64,000 nt of DNA from Atrichornis clamosus (Eukaryota > Chordata > Aves > Passeriformes > Menuridae), in contig WBMZ01003005.1 in the NCBI GenBank assembly GCA_013400975.1, forward strand, positions 1 through 64,000. Direction: 5' to 3'. The notes under the pieces were generated by a model. It was not told where the DNA came from, did not search any database, and worked only from the letters and a program-made list of their open reading frames with translations. Shown here in pieces: positions 1 through 11,835 of this stretch; positions within the stretch are counted from its first letter, which is position 1; the number at the start of each line of letters is the position of its first letter. A program made the translations under genes and the position numbers.

Positions 1-23
1 CCCCTCCCCTCCCCTCCCTCCCC
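1..23. repeat. C-rich simple repeat at window edge
   Basis: The window opens with a short imperfect CCCCT/CCCT tandem run. It is cut by the window boundary, so its true length is unknown. It is simple sequence with no coding meaning. Confidence 0.8.
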
Positions 24-1150
24 AATTGCCTGAGATGCTTTGGATTCCCATTTGGGTGCTGTTTGTGGAAGCAGGTAAGAGCAACACTGCCCAGCACTGC
101 TTGAGGTCATTCAGGACATTGTATCTTCTGTCCTGACATACAGAAGGGCTTCCAGACACTCCCTCTTGTGACTACAGACACAAAGGAATCAACCAGCAGG
201 CTGCCAAACACATTTTGATGGGTAGATGCAGACATCTGACAGGATATGGGGGGACGCAGTTCAGTTGCATGAGGACATTGAAAGGACTCCGATGGATTTA
301 CTGGATATTGCCATGAAGATTACACGCCTTATGTTTATGCTGCACCAAGTAAGAACTGACAAAACTCCTCACTGCAAGAATCCTCAGTGATAGACCATGC
401 ACTTCTTGCTTAAAGGAGACTCTGTTTTGCTTATGTTTCCTTTTTGACTCTTTATAACTAGCTTAATAGGGCTTTTTTTACAATTATGTTTTAGTATTTT
501 AGACTACCTAAAACACTGGGACCAGTGCTATTCATTCTGTCAGAGACAGTGAGTGAACACAGCTTCAAAGGTATCACACTTATAGGCTTGTTTTTTCAGC
601 ATTTATCTATGTACTTGAATTCTGTTGCCTTAAGTCAGATACAAAGGATATTTTAGCTTGCTGCAATCCATAAGAATGATGTGGGGAAACAATGATAATT
701 TTACTCATGAAGGCAGCTTGGTTGCAAAGAATAAACTGTTATCATTGGTTGAACTCAGTTGGCTGCAGAAATGGCCAAATGGTGAATAATTCCCCTGAAA
801 GGGAATATCCTGAAAGGCTGCTCCTATTTACCTCTCTGCTCATACAGATCTTTTCTGGACCTTTCTCAAAGTGGGTTTTGAACTTGGGGTGATAACAAAG
901 CCTCAACCAAACCTTCACCCTACCTGAAACTGTACCAATCACTGGCCTGAGAGAGGAGAAGGGATCTGCTTGGGAGCAGAGATGAAGCAGGAGAAGAGAA
1001 AGGTCCTTTTTGTTCTTGAGGTCTGTGGTGCCTACCTCTAGCCTGTGTATGAGTTAGAAGTGGCAGGAATTTGTTAGGAAAAAGAAGGGCAGAAAATGCT
1101 AGAGATCCACCATCACAAGGCATAGCTCCTGACAGAGGTATGAGGGACTT
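24..1150. other. Unique intergenic sequence, no gene seen
   Basis: This is AT-rich non-coding DNA left of the first solo LTR. Only short open frames occur on both strands, overlapping each other, with no recognisable protein family. It lies downstream of the COMMD10 3' end. In mammals the next gene past COMMD10 is SEMA6A, but no SEMA6A-like exon is visible here. Confidence 0.6.
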
Positions 1151-1997
1151 TGTCCTGGGTTGTAGGGATGTAGTAAAACAATGTATTCTCCCCCATCTGC
1201 ATCAGCCCTGATGAGCCATTAAGGACAGGTCGTTTGCAAAAACTGCCCAGTTCATGTTTGGCCCCTCGGTCTGCAAGCTGGGTGCTAGATAAGATAAGGA
1301 AACCCTGTGGTGAGGTAGGGCCTCTTTTGACCTCACAAAAGACACAGCTGGGAGAGCTTCCCCCTGAAAGTACCAACAATAATCACACCCATCCTGAGGA
1401 GGCCATCTCTGTTAATGGGCCATCATGGACAATGGGCAGCTAGAATGACCCAACCACCCAGAACCTCCCAAACTATCTTATCTCATCATTCCATTGTGAA
1501 ATGCTCTGTCCTGGGGGAGGTACATGGACATTCCTGCGGGAATATAATGAAGCCTGCCTGGACCCTGGTACACACTCTCTGGCACCGATTCCAAGAGCTG
1601 CAGAGGACCACAGCTCTCAGCTGGCTGCAAGCACTGCTACCCCTGGACTGCAACCACCACTCCCACTGGACTGCAACCACCACTCAACCGGACTGCAGCC
1701 TCTCTGCCTCCCCTGCCTCATCAGCGCCCCTACCCGGGTGTGGCTGTAACTACACCACAGGGGAAAGTGGGTGACAGGTGGGGAGTTTGTTCCTGGTGCT
1801 TGTTGTTGTATCGTTTTTGTTTGTTCTGTTGGGTTATATCTATCTTTCAGTAAAGAACTGTTATTCCTTTTCCCACATTTGTGCTCAGAAGCCTTGTAAT
1901 TTCCAAAGTTACAGTAATTTGGGGGAAGGGGTAATTTCTTCCCTTCCAGGAAGGTTCCCACCTTCCTTGGCAGATATCTGTCTTTCAAACTAAGACA
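1151..1997 (+). mobile_element. Solo LTR of an avian ERVL-like endogenous retrovirus (copy 1, long subtype)
   Basis: The 847-bp element starts TGTCCTGGGTTG and ends AACTAAGACA, the TG...CA borders of a retroviral LTR. The five bases on each side are identical (GACTT at 1146-1150 and 1998-2002), which is a perfect 5-bp target-site duplication. No gag, pol or env lies next to it, so this is a solo LTR left by LTR-LTR recombination. An AGTAAA poly(A)-like signal sits near 1850, and a tandem repeat of about 22 bp is at 1643-1700. It is closely related to the copy at 16694-17567 and more distantly to those at 11152 and 13687. A 5-bp duplication is usual for ERVL-type elements; the class is inferred. 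Open frames inside it are incidental. Confidence 0.93.
1643..1700 (+). repeat. Minisatellite inside LTR copy 1 (about 2.5 units)
   Basis: Units of about 22 bp built on CTGGACTGCAACCACCACT are repeated head to tail, ending in a partial unit. The same array occurs at the matching place in the other three related LTRs. The copy at 16694 carries one unit more. Confidence 0.8.
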
Positions 1998-4900
1998 GAC
2001 TTATCTGATACACAAAGCACTCTGACCTTATTCCTTACATAGAGGTGATCTGGAAAGAAGTGCAGCTTGTCATGAAGAACACATTCTTATTCCCTCCAGA
2101 GTGAAGAGCTGAACTAACACCACTTAGTCCTTCCAAAGTGTTTCTTCCAGTGCAGTCAGCTTCTCTGACCTTTTCTGATCCACTGTTGTCCAGAAAAGAG
2201 GTAGAGCTCAACTAACTGGCAGTCTGAGGTACAAACTAAGGTCCATAGGCTAATCTACACCCCAGTGCTCAACAGCGAGGAGTACATGGAACAGGAATTA
2301 TGGTCATTTCCTCACTGCCTGGGGATTCGCTGACTTCAAGGAGATTCATTCTCAGCTGCCTAGCACAATACCAGCTATGCCAAACACTTTGAAATTAGGA
2401 ACAAACACAAGAATGCAAACTTATTTAAAATGCTTACTGCATGCACTAAGTGCATAATTTTTTTAATCAAATGTTTTGGGTTTTTTTTTTAAGAAAGCAA
2501 CATTTCTTAACCGTGGAAGCAGAAAAACAAACAAGTGCATGATGGGAAAAGTGCAGCATTCTCATGCTGCTCATGAAATGCAATTTATTAAAGCTGCCCC
2601 ACTATTGAAACCATGGATAGGAACTAAACAAAACAAAATCAGCTTACCTGTACGCAGAGCTCTTCATATTAACCCTCAAGGGATGACACTTCCAGCGCAC
2701 TGCAGATGTGAGGAAACTTGTTAGCACTGACCAGAGAGTGCTGCTTCCTCCTTCCTTCCCTTGTCCTGAATGACCAGTGGGTGAATTCCAGAAAAGATGA
2801 TCTGATGTCCCAGTGTGTCCAATCCCATAACTAGTACTGTGTAGAAGAAGCTGGCTGCCTATGCTGGCCTCTGTGCATCTGCACAGCCATCTCAGAGACA
2901 GATACTACATTCATCCACATTTTCTTGAATGCATGTTTTGTATTACCATGGAGGGACAATTAATTTTTGACACTGATGACAAGAAGTTAAAAGCACTCTA
3001 AAAATGTGTTAATCTTATTAGAATCACTGGTCTAATAAGTTATGCTTCTGGCACGTGTAGGACTCAAAATCACCTTCCTATGATTTCAATGATCAGAGAA
3101 AACACTGGATAACCATGAAAGATATTTTGACCTCAATAGAGAAAAAACAAATCTTGTCAGTAAGAGGGACAAGTGCTTCCTGGGTACATAGCTGAAAAGA
3201 GATGAACACCATCTGATTTGTAACAGACCAGCAGTTTTTATCTCTTGAGAAACAAAAGAATGAATGAATGAAGGGATCATTTAAATACTTTCAGTTAAAA
3301 TTGCAGCATATAATTTGGTCTGATCAACAATCACAAAGGCCACAAGAAGATCCAACAAAACTGATTAATTAATGTGGAAATTAGAAATCAATTCATGCAA
3401 TTGCAGATAAAAGCATCTTCTTAGTTTATCTTAATGAGACGCCATCAACAGTGTATCAGACAGCAGCACAGTAGTTCACCCACCTACACAAAATCACTGT
3501 AACTCGTGCCAATGTATCTGCTCCATTAAAAATAAGCTTTCACACAGTGGCTCAAAACATTGCTCATTTTCATTGGTCAGATAAGGGTCACAAAATGGTA
3601 TGATACTTATTCACTGGTCAGCAGGCATTACTAAGCTCTGTCATTATTTTACCATAATATGAGTGAATTCATAATCTTTGAAGGTATGATATGCCAATAC
3701 AGCCAAATAATGAAATGTTACTGATGCTGTTGGAAACCAGAGAATATGAGAATATGAACAAGTATGAAGGGGAGCTTATATGATTTTGCAACAATAACCA
3801 CCTTCTTCCTTTGACCAAGGTAAGAATTAGCATGTCAGTAAATACATCATGCTTTGAAAGAACACGACTTCAGAATCCTTAAAATCAGACTGTAGGAAAT
3901 GAAGCAGGTCATTACTCAAAAGTTACATGTTAGTAAACCCATGAATTAAAGGAGAATTTGAAAGCTTCCCTTGAAAAGCCAAAACAGGTTTGGAAGTTAG
4001 TCAAAATTTGAGACAGCAAAGTTATATTTGTCTATCTAACTATATTTTTTATTTCAACAAAAAAAAATGCAAAAACTTACAGACATTTCATATTTGGTTG
4101 AGAAACAGGAATTACAAGCCCAAGTCTGAACTGGGCAAAGATAATCTAATGCATTTGTACTCAAACAGCATTAATGAGCTGTTAATGTCGGTTTTGCTCA
4201 GTGCTACAAGTGGTTGGTCTTCACCAGTAATTTGGTATTTTCGAGGCAGTTCTCATAGTGGCTTTCCCTTAGGTCCAGAACTCCAAGTCTTCATGTCAAA
4301 ACAATACTGATGCTTGTTACACATGAACCAAAAGATTTCCTTCTTTTGCCAATAGTCCATTTGAGGCAGATTTTGACATTATAGCTTTGAAAGAAGTACA
4401 GTCACAGAAAATACTATTTTTAAAGTCTGAACAAAGATAAATCAAATAGTTTTAAAGTGCACTGAAAGATCTGAAAGAAGATTTAGTAACTTTTACTCAT
4501 TCCAATTTCTAGTTTTAGAGTTCAAGAAGTCCCTGCAAATATCTTGCTTCAACACTATGTGAAGCCTTGATGATTTGAAATCTGGATCACATCCAAGCAG
4601 TATTACAGACCAGTACTTTGCTAGGATCCTGAACTGAAAAGAGCTTGGGATGTATCCCTTTCCATTTCTGCAGTAAAAACTCCAGAATACCCCCACCAGG
4701 ACTCACTTTTCTTACTGAGTTTTACCAGAATGCATAACAAAACTTGAACATCTTCAGAATGCATATAGCTGTCTAGGCTCCTACACCAGCCTCGGTTCTG
4801 TATAGTCTACATGCCTTCTTCCTCCCAGGAAGTGTTTTTCTTTCTGCCACCTCTAAAGCAAGGCACTGGGTCTAATCCCTGCTGCAGACAGATCTCCCAA

Positions 4901-7474
4901 TCACCCAGTCTGTGCCAGTGCTTGTTTCTCTTCTTGTTTTCTGACACTTCTGAGACACCAGGACTTTATACAAAGTAAGCAGTGGCACCTTCTCTCAGGG
5001 GAAGACTAAACTTCCCCTCTCTGGGTCCACTCAGGCCCAGAGAGAAGCAACCAGAACAAAAGCCTTCTTTTTCGCAAGACCCAACAAAAGAACCCTAAAT
5101 ACTTCTGCTCTTTCTCAGTCAATTTTCTCTCCTTACTCAGGAGCACTTAAATTTAAGTGACAATGTTCTTCTCTAAGATGGTAAGGGTTATGTGTTCACT
5201 ATCTAGCAATATACAACCTCAAAGCTTCTCATTATGTACAGAAAATACATGTTTATTTCTCAGTGGTCCTTGACGAAGGTAACAACTGTACTTCTTACCC
5301 TGAGGCTTTTGACAATAAGAATTCGGTACAGTTACTAAAAAATAAAAGGCAACCATTGCTAAAGAAATCATAAATCTCTTCAGTCATCTGCAAACAAGAA
5401 TAAACAGTAAATAAATTTTACAGGACTACTGCAATCTTAGGTGCTTTTTTTCCCTTTTAACATAATTTTGAAATTTTAAAATATTTCCTATTAAAGCAAG
5501 ATTTAAAATCTGTTTTTTGTTATCCCACACTTTACTTTGATCTTGGTCAACTTTGCACCATGGGTGACACTTCTGGGTTAGTTTGAAATACTAGATGCAG
5601 TTACACAACTGGCATTGTGTATTCCACAGTTAATTCTGGTTTGCTTTTTTTCCCTAATTTTCTTCCCACTATTTTATAAGGTTTTTCTCCCCCTTTGCTT
5701 AATATTTTCTTTGTATATATATTTCTGACATCTTTTCCAGTATCTCTCCTCTTTTAATTAAACTTTCCAACTCGTAAATTCCATCCTTGGCAATATCCAT
5801 TTCTCTATCCTCTCATTCCTTTTTCCTGTGCCCCATTTCTTCCTACTCTTTGACTTCTTTTTTTCAGATGTGCCTGTGGATTTGTCCAATGCCTCCTGCT
5901 CTTCAAACTAGTCCAGCCTTCACCTCCTCCAGGATTCATCAATAACTGCCTACATTCACAAAGATAACTTGAACCCCTGATACAACTACCTTAGTATGTC
6001 CTGTATCCATGCAGGGAAGTCTGAACTCACTTCAGACTTGACATCCAGAACATAAGGTCTGAAAACTCAGAGTAAAGGCTCAAGAGCAGTGTCCTAGCAC
6101 AAAACATACTGTCCCAGAGGACCAGTAGAGAAACCAAGACTCCTGTGTCACGAAGGGGATTTCCCTAGCTGCGCTAACTACAAAGCACTGCTAATGTTAG
6201 CAAGCAGAGGAAATGGTGGGGATGTGTTCACCTGCAGACACATACCAATCTGTGCAGCATGAGAGGAACAACCTGGCAAACTCTTGTTCAATAGCCAGAG
6301 TAAGGATGTGATGTCTGTGGGTGGGGCTTAAGACAAGACGTGATTTTGGCAGCCAGCTTCACAAGCTATAGTAGGTAATATTCTGCCATGCAATGGTGAC
6401 TCATTTCTTCTTTCTGTCAGGGTAACAGTGTCACTGTACCAGAGTGGTACAGTACCATTTGGCATTTCAGTGAAGAACTATGATAAGTGTGTTTTTCCTC
6501 CTCAGTGCCGTTTACTCACACATAAGCCCATAATGACTTTATATTCTGAATCAATTAACTCACAGCTTAGACAACCTGTGCAAACCTCACAGTATTCTAG
6601 AGGTGACAGCACAATCCCTAATAAAGCAACAAAAAGGCACAAAATGACCCTCCAAAAGCAACAAAGCAAGAAATTTGGCACAGGAGGACCTAAACTATTC
6701 AGGACAACCAGATATTCCAAACACACATTTTGGTTATACTTATATCTACCAGTCATGACCAGGCAAACCGCAAAAGGTAACTGGTTGGGTATTAACCATC
6801 CCTGATATAGGCATCAGAGAGAAAAAAGTCTTGTTCCGGGAATCCCTTAAGGAAGAAAAAAGACAAGCTAATTCCAAAGATTTTTATTTCCTCTCACCTT
6901 CTATAAACCCAGAGCCCAGAGTTGTATACTGTGTCCATTATCAAGAGGCAGCAATGAAGTTGCCTGTCAACAAATGACAACAAACAAGAACTAAGACAAC
7001 TTATACCTTTCTCATGCTGGTCATGAATCATCTGGAACTAATGAAAATATGACTAACTTTGTCTTTAATAACTGTACTTCAATTTTTCTTGTTCAATGTA
7101 AAAACAGTAGTAAAAACAGCATAAGGAAGGATCAGCACAGCTTTCAGAAATCTGTCAGACTAATTCAGTACTATTTGTTAAATAAGCTGAGATTTCTCCC
7201 CTCAGTTATACATCATACTGCTTAGATTCAATAGTGGCATGCAGTGGTAAGAAGCCATATTTATTTTCAGTGCCAAGAGTAAACACCAAAATCAGAGACA
7301 TTGCTGATTATTTCAAAGAAACAAACTCCACCAAACTAAAAAAGAACAAAGATAATGAAACCAAGTTTGAGTAGCCCCAAAACAAACGAATTAATTTTTA
7401 AATTCTGAATTTATTTTGACAAATCTGAACAAGCATTATCAATTGTGAGAATAACATTTTAAAAGGATAGAGAT
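1998..7474. other. Intergenic sequence downstream of COMMD10
   Basis: This is AT-rich unique DNA between the first LTR and the putative COMMD10 poly(A) site. I see no gene, no LTR and no clear CR1 here. Open frames at 3990-4310 (+) and 6428-6805 (+), with an antisense partner at 6502-6756 (-), match no protein I know and lack coding context. A 9-bp inverted repeat (6017-6025 with 6031-6039) is the only notable small structure. Confidence 0.55.
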
Positions 7475-7480
7475 TTTATT
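7475..7480 (-). promoter_or_regulatory. COMMD10: Candidate COMMD10 polyadenylation signal AATAAA
   Basis: On the minus strand this is the first AATAAA after the COMMD10 stop codon. It implies a 3' UTR of about 430-450 nt. Further AATAAA hexamers occur downstream, near 7400, 7260 and 6885, so alternative longer ends are possible. Choosing this one is an inference from position only. Confidence 0.5.
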
Positions 7481-7904
7481 AGCTGTGTATTTTCTTACAA
7501 CTTTTATATTTCTTTTATGTCTAAAAAATAGATTTTTTTTTTCCTGGTCTCTCACTAGTATGCAAATTTCTATCAGAATCAAGTAACACACAACGGGATA
7601 AAAAAAATTTCCCAAGCAGGGTAGCATACTTTTTTTTGGGGGGGGGCGTGCAGGGAGTTCCCCCACTGCAAGTAAAGAAGACATTTTTCACAACAGCTCA
7701 GCAAACAAGAGAAAGTCCATTAGAATCTTCAGACTCTTGACAAAGACTCTTGGTTAGCAGTACTGGTCTAAAAAGCAGGTAAGCCATATAATTTTACAAG
7801 AAGCAACCCACTGAATCCTTCAGCAAACACAGCTTGGCAATCTATCTTCAATTCAAAATAATGAGCTGTCAGGAGCGTGATGGAGAAATAAGTCTTCAAA
7901 AACA
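7481..7904 (-). other. COMMD10: Putative COMMD10 3' UTR
   Basis: This is sequence between the COMMD10 stop codon and the first AATAAA. On the transcript strand it contains a C9 run followed by A8 (plus strand T8 at 7630-7637 and G9 at 7638-7646), a slippage-prone homopolymer junction. An 81-codon open frame on the minus strand over this interval has no recognisable domain and is treated as incidental. Confidence 0.5.
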
Positions 7905-7943
7905 TCATGTAAGGGAATCCAGCTGTGCTTGTATAGTTTCCAG
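7905..7943 (-). CDS. COMMD10: COMMD10, terminal coding exon
   Basis: The minus strand reads LETIQAQLDSLT followed by TGA (7905-7907), which matches the end of vertebrate COMMD10 as I know it. The acceptor AG is at 7944-7945, in the context TTTAAATAG, and the exon starts in phase 0. COMMD10 is a COMM-domain protein of about 200 residues. It belongs to the Commander complex (COMMD1-10 with CCDC22, CCDC93 and the retriever subunits), which returns endosomal cargo to the cell surface. These 12 residues are the last part of the C-terminal COMM domain. The exon joins in frame to 8573-8632 across a 628-bp intron. Identification rests on the translated match and splice sites; no alignment was run. 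Confidence 0.93.
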   Translation of the reverse strand: METIQAQLDSLT

Positions 7944-8572
7944 CTATTTAAAGGAACAAAAAGAAAGTTAAAAACCTTCACTCATAAAATGTTGTTTAGA
8001 AACATGCAAATAGAAATATTCAGTATCTTCAACTATGCATACCAAATATATTTGTATACCAATATAAAAATCCTGTACTCATGAATATTTGTTTTTACAT
8101 GAAGCTATTAAAATTCACTGCTGCAGTTTAAATATTCAAATTTTAAAGAAACAGTTGTCTAAATACTACGTCTTTCACATGCACAAATGTTTTCCTGTGA
8201 ATTTCCAATGCCTAGTAACAAGGAAAAACAATAATAGAGTTCATTTTGACTGAATTATGAGCCTGGCAACTCGACTGAAGATGTAACATGAAGATGCTGT
8301 TTCCAGAAAAATCCCCACTGTTAATCATCAGCTACTTTTCCTGATTTAACAGCCAGGTATGCTTACAATGACCCAAGCCCTGCCTATTCCAAATTTGAAT
8401 GCACAGGCTCTTCCTGAAAATTCTTTATGTGATCAAAGAAATCCAACAGCCTTAATTTAAGTTGGATCCTTTTTTTTCTAGTTTTATTAAATTTAATTCA
8501 TATACGCAACATTTGCTGCTGAGCAGCATAAGGTATTTACAAAGAAACCATGGTATTGCAAAATCTACAGAC
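7944..8572 (-). other. COMMD10: COMMD10 last intron (629 bp)
   Basis: This is a phase-0 intron between the two terminal COMMD10 exons. Its donor is GTCTGT (rc of 8567-8572) and its acceptor AG is at 7944-7945. It is AT-rich unique sequence with no mobile element seen. Confidence 0.85.
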
Positions 8573-8632
8573 CTTGTTGTAGAACTCAGATAGCTCCTGA
8601 TGGCTAAATTCTACAAACACCTTCTCCAGGTT
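8573..8632 (-). CDS. COMMD10: COMMD10, penultimate coding exon
   Basis: The minus strand gives 20 uninterrupted codons ending LEKVFVEFSHQELSEFYNK. The human protein has the near-identical stretch directly before LETIQAQLDSLT. The acceptor is a pyrimidine-rich CTTTTTCCTTCTTTACAG directly upstream, and the donor AAG|GTCTGT is intact. Both exon ends are phase 0, so the exon is 60 bp and could be skipped without a frame shift. The residues belong to the C-terminal COMM domain, which mediates dimerisation among COMMD proteins. No internal stop or indel is present, so the gene looks functional here. Earlier exons are not visible in the window. Confidence 0.95.
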
Positions 8633-8679
8633 CTGTAAAGAAGGAAAAAGAAGATTTAAAAATGAAGGACTAAGTAAAC

Positions 8680-8700
8680 TTTTTTCTTTTCTTTTCTTTT
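8680..8700. repeat. Short T-rich (TTTTC)n run
   Basis: About four TTTTC units lie some 50 bp upstream, in transcript direction, of the penultimate COMMD10 exon. On the transcript strand they read AAAAG, so this is not the polypyrimidine tract. Confidence 0.6.
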
Positions 8701-10528
8701 TGGCATTAATGCCAGTAAATCAGAATAGGGGTTAAGCTACATGAAAGACAGTAGTTAGTTTCCTTCCATTCACTACAATGTTCCTCAAATGTTCATTTTA
8801 GTGAAGAATTCAGGTCTACTAGTATATCTATTCTCCTGTGAAGAATAGTAATAAAATAATTTGTATAAAGGATTTAGTTACCTTAGTTTTAAGTCAGACA
8901 GAAATGAAGGATTACATTCATCTTTCTCAACAGTCCATCTAAAATCTGGTAAATACCATTTCACAGTGACAATGTTAGTAGTGTATTTGATTGAACTGGC
9001 ACAGCTAGTAATGTACTACACTAGCACAGAGCTAATACTTCCATTCACTAACCTAACAGTTCTGATTTTAGCATGCTGACACTGCTATAGGCATCTAAGC
9101 ACAGATTCAGCCCAAGTTAACAACACAACTGCTTCAACACTGAAAAAACCCACAAAATAACACAACTGATGAAAACTACTGTAGATAAAATAGATGGTGG
9201 TAATAATCATCTGCACATATGTGCTGATGTCTGTGGAGATGGGGTTTAAATTAAAACTTCTGTCCAGCTTAACTCACTTGCAGCCTGCTACCTTCAATCA
9301 CATTGCAGATCTATCCAGACATTTCATAGCCTTATTCCTTCTACTTCATTTTGTGACTTTATTTCTTTAAAAGTAAAATTCTATTTCTGCACATTCTCTC
9401 TGTTGTTAGACTTTTCAAGGCTTGGAGGCATTCGTGAGGATAACAGCTGCACTTCCATGAACACTAACAAGGCTCTGTGAAAGCTGAATCTGTGGACACC
9501 TCTATTCACAAAATATTATCAGCTGAAATAATGTACACACACTACTTTTCTTTAAGTGGTACCAACTTCAAGTACCACCTGGGTCAGTAGAAAAATGCTT
9601 TATTATTAACTCAGCTTAAATGAGCAAGGATACTTTTGCATACAGACAAGGCTATGGGCTAGATTCTGTGTACTCATACCAATGCAAGTCTCAAGTCATG
9701 CCAAATCATGTCACTGAATTTGGCACACCAAATGCCCAAGACCAACAGAAGCCCTGGGAACACAGTATAGGTACTGCCTGGTGCCTACTCCTCAAAAGGG
9801 GCTGTAAGAAACACATGAAAGAGATAAAATAACTGGGGCCAGCCTGTCTGGTACAATTCCTCCTTCTTGTTCTGCAGAAAGAAGGATTCTTTCCAACAAT
9901 TTTGGAACGGCTAAAAAAGCCAAAAAAGGACCACTGATTTGCATGAGAAACCAATCTTCCCCCTCTGGGAAGGAACAATGCAATACTGTGAATTGTATGG
10001 TGAATACAAAACAAAACTACTAGGACAGCAGTTCTCTTTTGCCGTGACTCCAGCTGATCCTCCCTCCAAATAGCATAATGCTGTGACAGTGAAGTAAAAG
10101 CATTTTTAAAGGCTTTCTAACAGCTAAGAAACAAACAAGAAAGCAAACAAGGGGTTTTTTTTCAGGAAAGGAAGGGGGTACAGGAAAGAAGAAAGATACA
10201 CTAATAGCTGGGATGTTTGTATGGCAGTTGCCTTTCTAGAAGGATTTTGGCAATTGAATGGAAGGAAGCAAAACTGCATAGAAGAGGTCCAGAACAAAAG
10301 GAAGATCTATATCTTAGAAGTTTATCAGCCACAATTAATAGTTAGGGTCATCTCTTGCATGGTTTCTGACAGAGGATTCTGCTGGATTTTGATATGACAG
10401 TTTGGCAATGCCTCCAGAGAGGGGCAGGGAAAGACCTCTAACCACCAGATCTCATTTCTCCAATCTCAAGGTCTCTTTCAAGATGGGCATCTTCTGATAC
10501 AACTCCAGATCAGCAAGCATGATCAACT
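8701..10528. other. Intronic unique sequence
   Basis: I see no gene or identifiable repeat here. Open frames at 9620-9832 (+) and 9706-10014 (-) overlap each other antisense and match nothing I know. Confidence 0.5.
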
Positions 10529-10576
10529 TCTCTCCCTCTCTCACTCCCTCTCTCTCTCTCCCTCTCTCTGTCTTTC
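10529..10576. repeat. Pyrimidine-rich (TC)n/(CCCT)n microsatellite
   Basis: An interrupted CT/CCTCT run of roughly 48 bp. It is a likely length-polymorphic simple repeat inside the inferred COMMD10 intron. Confidence 0.85.
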
Positions 10577-11151
10577 TGCTTGTCTTTCGTATTTTCTAGC
10601 TACATTAATTCATGTTAGGTTAAAAGATAGTGTGTGCAAATGAAATAAAGTGCAGACCTTTTAATTCAGAGTCTTTTTGCACACACAAAAAAAGGCTACA
10701 GAACGAGATCCCTCTCCCCGTTATTATTTAACAGCCTGATAAATAAATAAGACAAAATTTATGTTGGACTGTGGCAGGCAAATGTCTGTGGAGATCCAAA
10801 AGAAAGCATGCCATGCTACGCTATGTTTCTGATCTGGGGTGGAATGGGAGTGTCCATGGGAGAGAGGTGTAACAATCTTGTATGAAATGTGTTGTTTATC
10901 TGCACTTTATCATCTGCTAAAACATATTTGTTTATATGTGTAAAAACCTGGTATATCTACTACATCATTTCAACAAAGAGCAGTCTCACAAAAATAAAAG
11001 ATGCAGAAGCATGGCACCAGTTAAAAATGTTATCTTTACTATATTAAATTTCTCAGTAGCATGAGTCCCTTAGAGAAGGTGACAAATTATCATTACTATG
11101 TGGTCAGGAGTATATATAGACTACAAAAACATTGTATCACAACTAGATCCC

Positions 11152-11835
11152 TGTCCTCCATTACGATGTAGGGTGTAGCTAAAAAATGTATTCTACTTCC
11201 ATCTACATTATCCCTGAGGAGCTCTTCTTAATGATGGGTCGTTCAGCAACCCAGTGCATGCTCACCCCACCCCCTGCCAAAAACTACAAGCTGAGTGTTA
11301 AGATAAGATAAGGGGAACCCTATACAGCTGAGTAGTGTCTGTCCCTTTTGTCTTCACAAATGGCACAGCTGGGATGGCTTCCCCAGGAAGCACCAATAAT
11401 GATCACATCCATACTTAGGGGGTCATCTCCCAAAACTATCTTATGACTCACCGTTCCACTGTGAAATGCTCTGCCCTGGGGGAGATACCAAACGCTTGTA
11501 CCTGGATATAATCTGGACACTTCGAAGCTCGAGATATCTCTGGCACCAGCTGGGTGGATCCCTGAGGAGCTGCAGTACCTGCAGAGGAAAACTGCTCTCA
11601 GCCTGGACTGCAGCCACCACTTCCACAGGACAGCAACCATCACTCAATTGGACTGCAGCCTTCACCCTGACCAACAGCGTGCCAGGTTGTGCTCTGGCTG
11701 TCTGATTTTTCCCCATTTTTCTGTATCAGTACATTTACTGTAATCTTTTCATTAAATTGTAATTGTGACCCGAAATCTCTCTCAAAGTGTTTGTGTGGGT
11801 TTAATTCCTCCACGGTTCATTTTCAAACCAGCACA
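11152..11835 (+). mobile_element. Solo LTR of an avian ERVL-like element (copy 2, short subtype)
   Basis: This is a 684-bp LTR starting TGTCCTCC and ending AACCAGCACA. The flanking pentamers are identical (ATCCC at 11147-11151 and 11836-11840), proving insertion with a 5-bp duplication. The first third matches the other LTRs here, including the block AAGCTGAGTG/AAGCTGGGTGCTAGATAAGATAAGG. The 3' part is distinct from the long subtype: an ATTAAA signal near 11753, then the GTTTGTGTGGGTTTAATTCC tail. It is nearly the same as the inverted copy at 13687-14450. No internal retroviral genes are present. Confidence 0.93.

Noticed and set aside
6017..6039. 9-bp inverted repeat AAGTCTGAA/TTCAGACTT
   Set aside because: Arms this short with a 5-nt spacer are expected by chance in tens of kilobases.
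6428..6805. 125-codon plus-strand frame with an antisense 84-codon partner
   Set aside because: No known domain, and no splice or promoter context that would support a gene; likely chance.
1..7474. Search for SEMA6A 3' exons, expected downstream of COMMD10 from mammalian gene order
   Set aside because: No semaphorin-like reading was seen. The mammalian gap between the two genes is large, so the gene is probably outside the window.
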